Shown here: piece by piece, positions 26,698 through 35,821 of the stretch
Layout: the number at the start of each line of letters is the position of its first letter
Numbering within the stretch: position 1 is the first letter of the stretch
Source of the DNA: Bryobacterales bacterium
GTDB lineage: Bacteria > Acidobacteriota > Terriglobia > Bryobacterales > Bryobacteraceae
Reading direction: 5' to 3'
Assembly (NCBI GenBank): GCA_025350625.1
Contig: JANXXL010000276.1
Span: 1-39,159, forward strand
Length of the DNA stretch: 39,159 bases
Made by a program: the position numbers and the translations under genes
The notes under the pieces: model-generated
Seen by the model: the letters and a program-made list of their open reading frames with translations, nothing else
The model's database searches: none
What the model was told of the DNA's origin: nothing

Positions 26698-27654
26698 CTA
26701 CTCGAAAAAGATGGTGTCGTTGCGAACTTCGCCATCGCTGAACTCGCAGGGACCTGCGCGAAACCGGTAGTTGGGAGCGATACCCATCACGGCGGCGCGT
26801 ATCTCGGCCGGATCTTCAGGCTCTTCTTCTACGGAGATCACCATGCGCGGGTGATAGGCGCGGATGGTGTCTCCGCCGCCTTTGATCATGCGGGTGCCGG
26901 CGCCTTTGATATCGGCCTTGATGATATCCACGCGCGGCAGGCCCAGTTCCTTTACGATCTTATCGATGGTGGTCACGGGAATGTCGGCGATCACCCTCGC
27001 GTTGGCGCCCTGGTTCACAAAACTGTCGCCCGCAGCGCCATTTCCGTTGGCATAGAAGACCAGATGCTTTTCCTCGTCCCAAATTCCCTTGGGATAGACG
27101 ATCACTTTGCCGGACGCGATCTCTTTGGCGAAGTTGCGGCGCAGGCACTCCAGGGCTTCGGGAGAAGGCTCAATGGCAACGATCTTTTCCGCGCCCGCAT
27201 CCAGCGCCGTCTTGACATAAACGCCGATATGCGCGCCTCCGTCGAGTACAATGTCGCCCTTGCGGACTCCGCCGGTGGCTGCGTCCCCGTAAATTTTGCG
27301 TTTCTGCTGAGCCAGCAGAATGCCCAGGATGTTATCGCTGGTGTCGGGAACCCAATATTCGCCCGCTGGAGTGGACCACAACTTATACGCCCCTTCTTTT
27401 CGCACGACATGCGACTGCGCAAGAATTTTCTTCTCGTATTCTGCCTGGGTGATTTTCATTTGGGCGTCGGTGACGCTGCGCCAAACCGGGCAGTAAGGGC
27501 TGGTTTTGACGTTGTTCACAACCGGCAGCAACACCAGGCCGGGATACACCTTCAAGGCGGCTACACCGCTGGTAAAAACCATGCACAACGCAATGAATCC
27601 CATTAACAGGAAACGAGTGAGCCCGCTGAGCGCCCGGGGTGGCTTGGTGGACAT
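26698..27654 (-). CDS. Membrane-anchored FkbM-family methyltransferase
   Basis: A 318-residue protein with an N-terminal membrane helix (about 12-35, FLLMGFIALCMVFTSGVAAL) and a SAM-dependent methyltransferase domain (about 125-300). The SAM motif I is IVLDGGAHIGVYVKTALDAGA (about 134-154), followed by the acidic VAIEPSPEALECLRRN and the FkbM-type central DIIKADIKGAG. FkbM enzymes O-methylate sugars or polyketide-type substrates; the membrane anchor suggests work on envelope glycans or lipids, which is inference. The gap to the upstream methyltransferase gene is 45 bp on the same strand, so they may share a transcript. Confidence 0.85.
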   Translation of the reverse strand: MSTKPPRALSGLTRFLLMGFIALCMVFTSGVAALKVYPGLVLLPVVNNVKTSPYCPVWRSVTDAQMKITQAEYEKKILAQSHVVRKEGAYKLWSTPAGEYWVPDTSDNILGILLAQQKRKIYGDAATGGVRKGDIVLDGGAHIGVYVKTALDAGAEKIVAIEPSPEALECLRRNFAKEIASGKVIVYPKGIWDEEKHLVFYANGNGAAGDSFVNQGANARVIADIPVTTIDKIVKELGLPRVDIIKADIKGAGTRMIKGGGDTIRAYHPRMVISVEEEPEDPAEIRAAVMGIAPNYRFRAGPCEFSDGEVRNDTIFFE

Positions 27655-27699
27655 ATGCCGTTATATCGGCCGGAGCCTCAGGCTACGTTAGGATTGGTG

Positions 27700-28431
27700 C
27701 TACTTGCGGGCAGTCACACTGCGGGACGGCTGGCACCACAGGAAACTCCAGGGGGAAAGCGTCACGTCTTTAGCGTCGGCGGCGCGAAGCACTTCAGCGT
27801 AATAGCCAGTCTCCGCGGTGTCGAAAATTACCAGGCGGCCCTCCGGCTTCAACACTCGCAGCCCTTCGCGCAGCGCCTGTTCGCGCTCGCCATCGTCGGC
27901 AAGGGTGTGCAGCGCGTTGGCGGAGATCACCGCGTCGAAGTTGTTATCGGGGAAAACCAGCTTGCGCGCGTCGCCGGATTCAAAACGCACGCGGTCGGCG
28001 ACGCCCTCGGCCTTGGCGTTCTCTTTGGCGGCATCCGCGGAATTGCCTGAGAGATCCTGCGGATTCCAGACATCGATTCCGGTGACTTTGCCGGTCTTTA
28101 AACGCTTGGCCGCGCCGATCGCCAGCAGCCCGCGGCCGCAGCCGATGTCCAGAACTTTCTCATCGCCTTTCAGCGCCAATTGATCCAGCAGTTGTTCGCG
28201 CAGCCGCAGCTTGCCATCGCGGCTGGAATGAATCTTGAACCATGCGATTCCCGCACAAGCCAGCGCAATCAGTGTGAGCACCGCGAGCATCCGCCCGGCG
28301 GGCCCCGGATACTCCTGGCGATTCATGAACCAGAAGGCCAGTCCTACGCCGAGCGACCAGGCGGCGCGTCCAAACCATCCGCGCGCGACGAGCGGCGCGT
28401 CGATGCCATAGTCGACGGCGGCGGCCGCCAT
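27700..28431 (-). CDS. Class I SAM-dependent methyltransferase with N-terminal membrane helices
   Basis: A 243-residue protein. Two hydrophobic helices near the N-terminus (about 22-38 and 46-65) anchor a Rossmann-fold methyltransferase domain (about 80-230). Motif I is VLDIGCGRGLLAIGAAKRL (about 95-113), with TGIDVW next and the motif-IV-like FDAVISANALHTL following. It looks like the Methyltransf_11/UbiE-like group; the substrate is unknown. Its ATG directly abuts the topA stop with no gap, so translation is coupled to topA. A functional link to topology is not implied. Confidence 0.88.
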   Translation of the reverse strand: MAAAAVDYGIDAPLVARGWFGRAAWSLGVGLAFWFMNRQEYPGPAGRMLAVLTLIALACAGIAWFKIHSSRDGKLRLREQLLDQLALKGDEKVLDIGCGRGLLAIGAAKRLKTGKVTGIDVWNPQDLSGNSADAAKENAKAEGVADRVRFESGDARKLVFPDNNFDAVISANALHTLADDGEREQALREGLRVLKPEGRLVIFDTAETGYYAEVLRAADAKDVTLSPWSFLWCQPSRSVTARK

Positions 28432-30846
28432 TTAGACCGCCACCTCGACCGGAGCGACCTCAAGCGGCTTCTTGAATTTGCACTCGGCGTTGGGGCACTG
28501 CGCGAACGCGCCAGACTTGAGGAACTTCTCGATCAGGTAACCGCCGCCGCAATCCGGGCACTTCTCGGCGATGGGCTTGCCCCAGGCCACGAATTCGCAA
28601 TCCGGATAGCGATTACATCCATAGAAGGTCTTGCCGCGCTTCGACCGACGCTCAATGATCTCGCCTTCGGAGCAATTAGGGCACTTCACGCCGATGGTTT
28701 TTTGCTTGACGTACTTGCACTTCGGATAATTGCCGCAGGCCACGAATTCGCCATAGCGCCCGTACTTCTTCACCAGCTTCCCGCCGCACTGCGGGCAGTC
28801 TTCATCGAGCGGCACGTCTTTCGGCTTCTGCGCCTCGCCCAACTGCTTGGTGGTCTTGCAATCGGGATAGCCGGAGCACGCCAGGAACTGTCCAAAGCGC
28901 CCCTTCTTCAGCACCATGGGCCGGCCGCAATTATCGCAGTAGACCGTTTCATCTTGTTCGGTAGCGCCTTCTTCGGCGATTTCGCGAGTGTTGGTGCACT
29001 CCGGGTACCCGGTGCAGGCAATAAAACTGCCGTGCTTGCCCCACTTAATCACCATGGGCTTGCCGCACTTCTCGCACAGGAATTCGGTGGGACGCTCCAT
29101 GCGCTTGATGTCGGTCATGTGCGTCGCGGCGTGTTCCAGGTCTTTCTCGAAGCGCTGGTAGAAATCGCTCATGGCGGTGCGCCAGTCGAGCTTGCCTTCT
29201 TCGATCTCGTCGAGCTCAGCCTCCATGCGCGCCGTGTAAGTGGTGTCGAACAGATCGTCGAAGCTTTCGAGCAGCAGGTCCGTCACCACCATCCCCAGCT
29301 CTGTGGGATTGAATTTGCCGCCGTCCTTCCTCACGTACTCGCGGTCTTGAATGGTGGATAGAATCGAGGCGTAGGTGGAAGGCCGCCCCACGCCATTGGC
29401 TTCGAGTTCCTTCACCAGAGTGGCTTCCGTGAAGCGCGGCGGCGGTTCCGTGAAATGCTGTTCCGGCAAGATGGCCTTGAATTTCAGGACCTCGCCCTGG
29501 GTCACGGCCGGCAGCTTGCTCTTTTCCTCTTCGTCGTCTTCGTCCTTCGCATCCTTGCCTTCTTTATAGACCCGCAGAAAGCCGTTGAACTTCTCCACGC
29601 TGCCGGTAGCGCGGAATATATAAGCCGCGCCGTCTTTGCCCTTGGCATCCACGTCGATGGTGGTTTGATCGAACACCGCCGGTGTCATCTGCGATGCTAC
29701 AAAGCGCTGCCAGATGAGCGCATAAAGTTTGGCTTCGTCCTCCGCCAGGAAACTCGCCACGCTCTCCGGAGTCCGCAGAGCCGACGTCGGCCGAATGGCT
29801 TCGTGCGCGTCCTGCGCGTCTTTCTTGCTTTTATAAAAGTTAGGCTTTTCAGGACGGTAATCCGCGCCGTAGCGCTCGGCGATCATCCCGCGCACTTCGT
29901 CCAGCGCATCGTTCGATACGCGCGTCGAATCGGTACGCATGTAGCTGATCAGGCCCACGGCGCCTTCATCCTTGCCCAGTTCGACGCCCTCATAAAGTTT
30001 CTGCGCCAGCATCATGGTGCGCTTCACGCTGAAACGCAGCTTACGGGCGGCTTCCTGCTGCAAGGTTGAGGTGATGAACGGAGGTACTGGGTTGCGCTTC
30101 TTCTCGCGATTCGCGACCGACCGCACGATATAGTCAGTCCCGTCGAGCGTGGCGACGATGGCATCCGCCTCGGCCTGATTGGCGATCTCCAGGTTCTCGT
30201 CGTTTTTCTTGGCGAGGTGCGCGCTCAACTGCGGCGGTTTCTTGGCCGCCAAGTTGACGTCGATGCTCCAGTATTCTTTTTTGAGGAACGCCTTAATTTC
30301 GCGCTCGCGGTCGACAATCAGGCGCAGAGCCACGGTCTGCACGCGCCCGGCCGAAAGCCCTCGCCGGACCTTGTCCCACAGCAGCGGCGAAATCTTGTAG
30401 CCTACCAGGCGGTCGAGAATGCGGCGCGCCTGCTGCGCGTCGACCAGATGCAAATTAACCGATAGCGGCTTGTCGAAAGCCTTCTGGATGGCGCTCTTGG
30501 TAATTTCGTTGAACATCACCCGGAAGAACTTGACACCGTTCTTTTTGTCCTGCAATTCTTCCTGCAAGTGGAAACAGATGGCTTCGCCCTCGCGGTCAGG
30601 GTCAGCCGCCAGGTAGACGGCGTCGGAGCCCTTGGCCGCCTGCCGCAGCTCCTGCATTAACTTCTTCTTGCCCTCAATCACCTCGTAAACCGGTTTGAAA
30701 TCGTTGTCGACATCCACCGACAGGTTTTTCTTCGGCAGGTCCTTCACATGCCCCAAGGAGGCCTTCACAGTGAAGTTCTTGCCCAGGTACTTCCCGATCG
30801 TTTTCGCCTTCGCCGGAGACTCGACGATGACGAGATTCTTTGCCAT
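28432..30846 (-). CDS. topA: DNA topoisomerase I (TopA)
   Basis: An 804-residue type IA topoisomerase that relaxes negative supercoils. The TOPRIM domain opens the protein with VIVESPAKAKTI (E9) and DPDREGEA (83-90). The active-site tyrosine is Y302 in LISYMRTDSTR. The C-terminal third carries five zinc-ribbon units, each of CxxC...C type (CEKC, CDNC, CPQC, CPNC, CPDC), with the last losing the usual spacing (CPNAEC). It lies downstream of dprA with a 110-bp gap, a neighbourhood frequent in many bacteria. A membrane methyltransferase gene begins immediately after the stop. Confidence 0.97.
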   Translation of the reverse strand: MAKNLVIVESPAKAKTIGKYLGKNFTVKASLGHVKDLPKKNLSVDVDNDFKPVYEVIEGKKKLMQELRQAAKGSDAVYLAADPDREGEAICFHLQEELQDKKNGVKFFRVMFNEITKSAIQKAFDKPLSVNLHLVDAQQARRILDRLVGYKISPLLWDKVRRGLSAGRVQTVALRLIVDREREIKAFLKKEYWSIDVNLAAKKPPQLSAHLAKKNDENLEIANQAEADAIVATLDGTDYIVRSVANREKKRNPVPPFITSTLQQEAARKLRFSVKRTMMLAQKLYEGVELGKDEGAVGLISYMRTDSTRVSNDALDEVRGMIAERYGADYRPEKPNFYKSKKDAQDAHEAIRPTSALRTPESVASFLAEDEAKLYALIWQRFVASQMTPAVFDQTTIDVDAKGKDGAAYIFRATGSVEKFNGFLRVYKEGKDAKDEDDEEEKSKLPAVTQGEVLKFKAILPEQHFTEPPPRFTEATLVKELEANGVGRPSTYASILSTIQDREYVRKDGGKFNPTELGMVVTDLLLESFDDLFDTTYTARMEAELDEIEEGKLDWRTAMSDFYQRFEKDLEHAATHMTDIKRMERPTEFLCEKCGKPMVIKWGKHGSFIACTGYPECTNTREIAEEGATEQDETVYCDNCGRPMVLKKGRFGQFLACSGYPDCKTTKQLGEAQKPKDVPLDEDCPQCGGKLVKKYGRYGEFVACGNYPKCKYVKQKTIGVKCPNCSEGEIIERRSKRGKTFYGCNRYPDCEFVAWGKPIAEKCPDCGGGYLIEKFLKSGAFAQCPNAECKFKKPLEVAPVEVAV

Positions 30847-30956
30847 ATAAGTGCTGAAACCTTCCTTAACACTCTGCCTTCCCGGCAGCCTTCAACTACC
30901 TTTAAAGAAACAACCGAAATCTTAGCATGATAAGTGGGGGCAGGTCGCCGGGTCCG

Positions 30957-32192
30957 CTAATCCGTCCACGCCCGGATGTAGCTCTTGCCCGGAAGCTGGC
31001 GGACTAGGCCGGCCAGTTCCAACTCGAACAGAGCTGCAATCACTTCGGAGGAAGACACCCCTTCCATCGACTCTATCAAGTTATCCAGTCCCATCGGCGC
31101 ATCCGGCCGAAGCTGCCTTAAAATTTCACGTCCTTGACTGCCCATTACGGATGCTGGAGTGTCGACATTAGTTTCGTCGGATTTATTCTCGTTTAGATCC
31201 AAGCGTTTGCGGCACCGCTCCACCAGCCTCCGGCGGTCCTCGGGCTTCAACTCCACGATCACATCGTTCCATTCCTGGACCAATTTTGCCCCCTGCTTGA
31301 TCAACAGATTGGGCCCCCAACTCATCTTCGACATGATATTTCCTGGGACCGCGAAGACCTCCCGATTTTGCTCGATGGCCAGCTTGGCGGTGATCGCCGA
31401 GCCGGAGTATTCGCTGCCCTCCACCACTAACACTCCGGCACTCATCCCGCTAATGATCCGGTTGCGGATCGGAAAGTTCTGCGGATAAGCCGGCGCATTC
31501 ATGGGGAATTCGGAGATCAGCAGGCATTGGGAGGCAATCTGTTCGGCCAGTTTGCGATTCTCGGCCGGATAGATCTGGTCGATCCCGCAGCCAAAGACTG
31601 CAATCGTATCGCCGCCCACTTCGAGTGCTCCTCGGTGCGCGGCGGTGTCGATGCCGCGGGCCATGCCGCTGGCAATGGTCATCCCGGCGGTTGCTAAGTC
31701 CGCCGAGAGCTTGGTCGAGACCACGGTGCCATAAGCGGTCGGCCGGCGGGTCCCGACCACTCCCAGCATTAGGGTAGCGAGAAGCTCAACCCTGCCCCGT
31801 GTGAATAGGAGCGGCGGAGGATCGAAGATATCGCGCAATGCCGGGGGATACTGGGGATCGGTGATCGAAATCAGGATCACACCGGCCTGAGCGGCCAGTC
31901 GCTGCTGTTCGGCGGCATCGTCGAAAGCGCAACCGCTCGCGAGATTCTGAGCGACGCTCGCCGAAAGTCCACCGGCTTGGAGTTCCGAACGCGACGCACG
32001 GAAAATCGCTTGCGGAGTCCGGAAAACCTCCAGCAGCTGTCCGGCTTTGCGCGTACCCAGGCCGGGGGTCAGACGCAGAGCGAGCCAGTAGAGAGCGTCC
32101 TCCGCAGTCAGCGTGTCGGTGGAAGCGGGGCGCACGCCCGCAGCGGGTTGCATATTCATATGGTTGTGTTCAAGGGCGGGCGGAAATCTCAT
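30957..32192 (-). CDS. dprA: DNA-processing protein DprA
   Basis: A 411-residue protein that binds incoming single-stranded DNA and loads RecA during natural transformation. The Rossmann-like core shows ASGMARGIDTAAHRGAL, AVFGCGIDQIYPAENRKL, SEFPMN and FPIRNRIISGMSAGVLVVE (about 175-265), all typical. A C-terminal winged-helix (about 340-405) is present. The start at 32192 is only 23 bp from the divergent gene at 32216 and lacks a good ribosome binding site. Starts at 32159 or 32153 would remove up to 13 residues of little consequence. Transcribed toward topA. Confidence 0.95.
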   Translation of the reverse strand: MRFPPALEHNHMNMQPAAGVRPASTDTLTAEDALYWLALRLTPGLGTRKAGQLLEVFRTPQAIFRASRSELQAGGLSASVAQNLASGCAFDDAAEQQRLAAQAGVILISITDPQYPPALRDIFDPPPLLFTRGRVELLATLMLGVVGTRRPTAYGTVVSTKLSADLATAGMTIASGMARGIDTAAHRGALEVGGDTIAVFGCGIDQIYPAENRKLAEQIASQCLLISEFPMNAPAYPQNFPIRNRIISGMSAGVLVVEGSEYSGSAITAKLAIEQNREVFAVPGNIMSKMSWGPNLLIKQGAKLVQEWNDVIVELKPEDRRRLVERCRKRLDLNENKSDETNVDTPASVMGSQGREILRQLRPDAPMGLDNLIESMEGVSSSEVIAALFELELAGLVRQLPGKSYIRAWTD

Positions 32193-32215
32193 TCTTTGCG
32201 TTACGCTAGTGGCTG

Positions 32216-32647
32216 ATGACTCAAGCCACCTACGACGACGCCAACCTTCTGATCCGCCTCTACGATCTGCGGCGTGAAGAAAAACTGCGCGAAGCCCGCG
32301 CCTGGTTTACCGCCAATTTCAAGCCCAAAAGCATGGCGGATATTCAACAACTTTGCCCTCCGGGATCGGAAAACAACGCCCGCATGCGCATGGTCGCCTC
32401 CTATTGGGATATGGCAGCCTCATTCGTCACCGCCGGCGTTCTCAATCCCGAGCTGTTTTTCGCCAGCAACCGCGAGATGCTCGTGGTTGCCGTGCGCTTT
32501 CAGCCGGTCCTGGCCGATTTGCGGGCCGCCTTCAAGGATCCGTCCTTCCTCGATAATCTGGAAGCGGTAGGGCAGAAATTCTCGGATCATTTGAGCAAAG
32601 TGGGACCCGGCACGCTCGAAGCATTCATCGCGCGGGTAGGAGGTTGA
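32216..32647 (+). CDS. Hypothetical protein, helical, 143 residues
   Basis: A soluble-looking protein, rich in helix-forming residues, with no signal peptide. The sequence begins MTQATYDDANLLIRLYDLRREEKLREARAWFTANF-like (residues 1-35 are amphipathic helices) and has a hydrophobic middle (ASYWDMAASFVTAGVLNPELFF). I do not recognise the family with confidence. It is divergent from dprA across 23 bp and precedes the small gene at 32658 by 10 bp, probably as one transcript. Coding character (codon use, clean end) supports a real gene. Confidence 0.7.
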   Translation: MTQATYDDANLLIRLYDLRREEKLREARAWFTANFKPKSMADIQQLCPPGSENNARMRMVASYWDMAASFVTAGVLNPELFFASNREMLVVAVRFQPVLADLRAAFKDPSFLDNLEAVGQKFSDHLSKVGPGTLEAFIARVGG

Positions 32648-32657
32648 AGCTCGCAAC

Positions 32658-32921
32658 GTGCTCCGGGAGCCGGAATATTTTGAAGATCAGGAGCTCACCC
32701 TGATCTATGTCGCCAAAAAGTTGAAAGAAGCATTGGCGCTGGAACAACTGCTGACGGAAGCCGGACTCGACTATCTGGTCGAACCCGACCGCTACAGCGG
32801 GGGCATCATCTTCCGCTCGGAGCGCGTCGGGGCGTTCTTCTATGTGGCGCCGCCGGATGAAACAGCGGCTCGCGAGACCATGCGCGGCGCCGGCTACAAA
32901 CCGTACGAAGTTTCCGCCTGA
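32658..32921 (+). CDS. Small DUF2007-like hypothetical protein
   Basis: An 87-residue protein starting at GTG, 10 bp after the previous stop. A GGAGG lies 14 bp upstream, longer than ideal spacing. The pattern of a beta strand, a helix KKLKEALALEQLLTEAGLDY, then EPDRYSGG and RVGAFFYVAPPDE resembles the small signal-transducing or DUF2007-type alpha/beta fold. No function is known for the group. It is convergent with the NHL-repeat gene and six bases separate their ends. Confidence 0.65.
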   Translation: MLREPEYFEDQELTLIYVAKKLKEALALEQLLTEAGLDYLVEPDRYSGGIIFRSERVGAFFYVAPPDETAARETMRGAGYKPYEVSA

Positions 32922-32927
32922 AGCGAC

Positions 32928-35651
32928 CTATTGCTGCGGCGGGCTGGCGATGGGGATGACCACAATATTGCTGGTGGTGAAAAATTGCGAGATGGTCACC
33001 GGTGCTTGCAAATTGGGCACTACCGTCGGACTGATTTCGAGCACCACCATATAAATACTCACTTGTCCCACCACTAGGGAAGAGAGAAGAACAGGAGCGT
33101 TGACGTTCTCCACAATCGCGGTGACGCCAACCCTGGGGGAGTTGGCCTGCGTGCCCCGGTACTTAGCGCCGTCGACCAATTGCAGGCGCGCCGCGTCGGG
33201 ATCGATCATGCCCAACCCCGTGGCGTAAACCACGATCGTTTCGCCAGGAATCGCAGGGTTATCGGACGTAATAGGCGCTCCGGCGACGCTCGCGCAACAG
33301 AGAACACTGTTGTTGGGCGTGAGCACCAGTTGTATCCCGGATGTCGTGGTCGTTTTTAGACTGGTGCTGATAACAGTCCCATTGCCCGCCGGTCCCGGCA
33401 CTTTGGCCTGCAGCCTTATGCCTGCGCCGGTTCCGATCGCGAACGCCGTCACCGGGGAGTCCGGGTTCGCGTTTATTTGAGCTATAAACTGATCGCGGAT
33501 CGTGCCCAGAGTATCACCTGCGGCCACTGTGTAGAGGTACGACGCATCGCCAATCGTAATCGTCCCAGTGTCGCCTGCCTGTATCACGCCGGTAACCGGA
33601 ATGGTTGCGGTCGCGAAGCTGGAACCGTGTACTGCTATGGCCTTGCGCGGCTCGGGCGCCCCCGGGGTTTCGTCCGCAAAAAGTCCGGGAGCCTGGCCCA
33701 CTACCTGAACATTAATAGCGTCGGTTACCGTTACGCTTCCGTTGGCGTGCTTGATCCTCACCCAGGCGGAAACGCTATTCGCGCCAAAAACTACGAATGG
33801 AAACTGCGCCTTAATCTCGGTGGGGCTTACCGAGAACAGGCCGGCGCGGACGCCATCAAAGTAAAGTTGCACTCCGGCCAACTCAAAGGGCAGCGTTTCC
33901 GCATCTGCCGCCGCCGCGGAGGTGTCCGCAAGGTTCGCTCCGCGCAGCACCACGATAGAGCCGGGCGCTATCTGTGCGCCGCTCGCCCCGCCCTGCAAGG
34001 TCCCATTGCTGACCGTGAGCGTGACCGTGGCTTTCGTCGACTGGGAAGTGGCGAGTGTTATGCTATTGCCGGTCGTCCCGGGCTGGCGCGCTATCAAGCG
34101 GACGGTTGCAAAACCGGCCTCTTCGCTAGCCAAGACGCTGGGATTGCCCGCGCCCGCGTCAATCAAAGCCGTCAAACCCTTCGCAATGATTTCCAGGGTG
34201 TCATTAGCTTTGACGGTATAAGTGTAGGACGTGCCATTGATGGTAACGGTGGCAGTGTCATTCGTAGTTACAGTGCCGCCAATCGTAACCGAGGCAACGG
34301 CGAATACGGCGCGGCTAGCCCCATTCAGCACGCTATTCAGCGGCACATCGGGATGCGCGGGAGAGAATATCAGGATTCGATAATCGGTAGCGTCGGCGAC
34401 GTAAAGATTTTGGCCGTCCCAAGCTAAAGAGGTCGGAGTTGGCGTGACGTTCGCCGCGGAAATGACCAGCAAGTCGACGCTGTTATATCCGTCCTGGAAT
34501 TCGTCGGGCTGCCCGAGGACCACATCAGCCTTCGGGGCATTCTGCGCAGGTATGTTGTTAAAAACCAGCACGCGATCGTTGCCGCCGTCGGCGATGAACA
34601 GGCGGTGGCCGTCCGATAGGGCGTAACGCGGAAAACTCAAGGTCTTTCCGCACATCGATGGGAACGCAGCGTTTCCGTTGGCGTCGGTTCCGCTCGAGGC
34701 GCATAGATTCGGACTGTCGTTGGCGATGGATTGCGTCATGTCCTTCTGGCCGATTTCGACATCCGCCGGCTGCTGCGTTGCCGTGGGGATGGAATTCCAG
34801 ATGAGCACCCGGTTGAAGCCTAAATCCGAAACGTAGAGCCGCGTACCGTCGCTGGTAACCGAAGTGGGGCTCAGCATGGTATTCGCGGTCGCCGGTAACG
34901 CGAGATTTACTTGATTGACCTCCGGCGCAGTTGTGAAATTGGGCTGTCCCAGCACCAGGTCGGCGGCCTGGTTGTTCTGCGTCGGAATCGAGTTCCAAAT
35001 CAAAATCCGGTTGTTCTGGGTATCGGCGACGAATAGCTTGCCGTTCTGAATCCACACTCCCTGCGGACCGCGTAAGGCACTGGCAGTCACTGAGAGTTTG
35101 GCAACCGTCGTGAAGTCCGGTTGCCCCAGCACGAGGTCGGCAGGCCGGCCGTTGGTTAGAGGAAGGGATTTCCAGATCAGGATCCGGTTATTGGACGTAT
35201 CGGCCACTGCCAGAATGTTGCCGTCGGAAGCCACCGCCGTCGGCGCGCGCATGCTGGTAGCGGTAACCGGGGTCGATGCCACCGAAGCGAAGTCGGGCTG
35301 TCCCACCACCACCGACGCCTGCCCTCCGCACACCGGGCAGCGGCCGTCATAGAACGGGATCTCCGCGTCGAATGCCGGAAACATCTGTTGAATGCCATTG
35401 AAAATCAGAACCCGATTATTGAGGGGCAACAGACCCAGCCGGTTGCCATCGGCGACAAACAATGTGTTGTTCACATATGCCAGGCCGCCAACCCCACCCA
35501 AAAGCGTATTGGAAGCCCCGAAATTTTGGGCGTTGAAAAAGGGCTGTCCAATGACGGCCCGCGCCGCCTGACCGCTGAGAAAATCGGCACCCGAGCAGGG
35601 CCCGGACCACAGGACTGCTCCAAGGCATAGAAAAACGTAGGATTTCAGCAT
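32928..35651 (-). CDS. Secreted NHL-repeat protein with TIGR03437-type C-terminal domain
   Basis: A 907-residue exported protein. A signal peptide covers about residues 1-21. Residues 26-435 form about six NHL/beta-propeller blades, each with a pattern like ADLVLGQPDF followed by LFVADTQNNRILIWNSIP. The C-terminal part (about 440-905) matches the TIGR03437 'Solibacter C-terminal' domain: VLNGAS, IAPGSIVVLRGANLA (561-575), PTEIKAQFPF and PAIPGETIVVYATGLG (799-814). Two homologous modules of about 105 residues interrupt it, at 451-555 and 681-787. C105-C108 form a CPVC motif of unknown role in the propeller. An extended -10 promoter lies upstream. Function is unknown; the family is a marker for Bryobacterales. 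Confidence 0.88.
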   Translation of the reverse strand: MLKSYVFLCLGAVLWSGPCSGADFLSGQAARAVIGQPFFNAQNFGASNTLLGGVGGLAYVNNTLFVADGNRLGLLPLNNRVLIFNGIQQMFPAFDAEIPFYDGRCPVCGGQASVVVGQPDFASVASTPVTATSMRAPTAVASDGNILAVADTSNNRILIWKSLPLTNGRPADLVLGQPDFTTVAKLSVTASALRGPQGVWIQNGKLFVADTQNNRILIWNSIPTQNNQAADLVLGQPNFTTAPEVNQVNLALPATANTMLSPTSVTSDGTRLYVSDLGFNRVLIWNSIPTATQQPADVEIGQKDMTQSIANDSPNLCASSGTDANGNAAFPSMCGKTLSFPRYALSDGHRLFIADGGNDRVLVFNNIPAQNAPKADVVLGQPDEFQDGYNSVDLLVISAANVTPTPTSLAWDGQNLYVADATDYRILIFSPAHPDVPLNSVLNGASRAVFAVASVTIGGTVTTNDTATVTINGTSYTYTVKANDTLEIIAKGLTALIDAGAGNPSVLASEEAGFATVRLIARQPGTTGNSITLATSQSTKATVTLTVSNGTLQGGASGAQIAPGSIVVLRGANLADTSAAAADAETLPFELAGVQLYFDGVRAGLFSVSPTEIKAQFPFVVFGANSVSAWVRIKHANGSVTVTDAINVQVVGQAPGLFADETPGAPEPRKAIAVHGSSFATATIPVTGVIQAGDTGTITIGDASYLYTVAAGDTLGTIRDQFIAQINANPDSPVTAFAIGTGAGIRLQAKVPGPAGNGTVISTSLKTTTTSGIQLVLTPNNSVLCCASVAGAPITSDNPAIPGETIVVYATGLGMIDPDAARLQLVDGAKYRGTQANSPRVGVTAIVENVNAPVLLSSLVVGQVSIYMVVLEISPTVVPNLQAPVTISQFFTTSNIVVIPIASPPQQ
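33291..33611 (-). repeat. Inserted module 2 in the TIGR03437 domain
   Basis: This encodes residues 681-787 of the NHL protein. It shares with module 1 the order G-(5)-DTxTxTIGxxSYxYTVxAxDTLxxI, xIxxxIxA, then an Arg/Lys-rich RLxAxxPGxxGN segment. It sits between the AIAVHGSS and PAIPGETI parts, which are close together in ordinary TIGR03437 domains. Confidence 0.7.
33987..34301 (-). repeat. Inserted module 1 in the TIGR03437 domain
   Basis: This encodes residues 451-555 of the NHL protein and is homologous to the module at 33291-33611 (shared DTATVTINGTSYTYTVKANDTL-like core). It separates VLNGAS from IAPGSIVVL, which normally sit next to each other in this domain family. Confidence 0.7.
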
Positions 35652-35696
35652 TCGCAGATAAATTGTTTAAAGACGACCAACCTGGCTAGACTTCTG

Positions 35697-35705
35697 AGTA
35701 TAACA
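35697..35705 (-). promoter_or_regulatory. Extended -10 promoter for the NHL-repeat gene
   Basis: On the minus strand TGTTATACT reads as an extended -10 (TGn plus TATACT, five of six to consensus). No convincing -35 is present, as expected for extended -10 promoters. Transcription would start near 35690, about 40 bases before the ATG. Confidence 0.45.
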
Positions 35706-35762
35706 GTGTATCGACGTACCGAAGCCATCGCCGGTTGCCGTAGAAAGTAGTGGGCGCACAGC

Positions 35763-35797
35763 AAAAAAGGACCCGCCCCGAGAATTCGGAGCGGGTC
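35763..35797 (-). terminator. Intrinsic terminator after the 35822-36433 gene
   Basis: On the minus strand GACCCGC (35797-35791) pairs with GCGGGTC (35776-35770). A second inner stem TCCG/CGGA-type pairing is seen at 35789-35778, separated by one mismatch. Six T residues follow (35768-35763). This is the clearest Rho-independent terminator in the window, placed 25 bp after the stop. Confidence 0.88.
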
Positions 35798-35821
35798 AAG
35801 GATCGAAAGTTCAGGCCGTGA

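Noticed and set aside
28180-29361. 393-codon plus-strand frame opposite topA and the methyltransferase
   Set aside because: The minus-strand genes have unmistakable motifs here; this translation has none.
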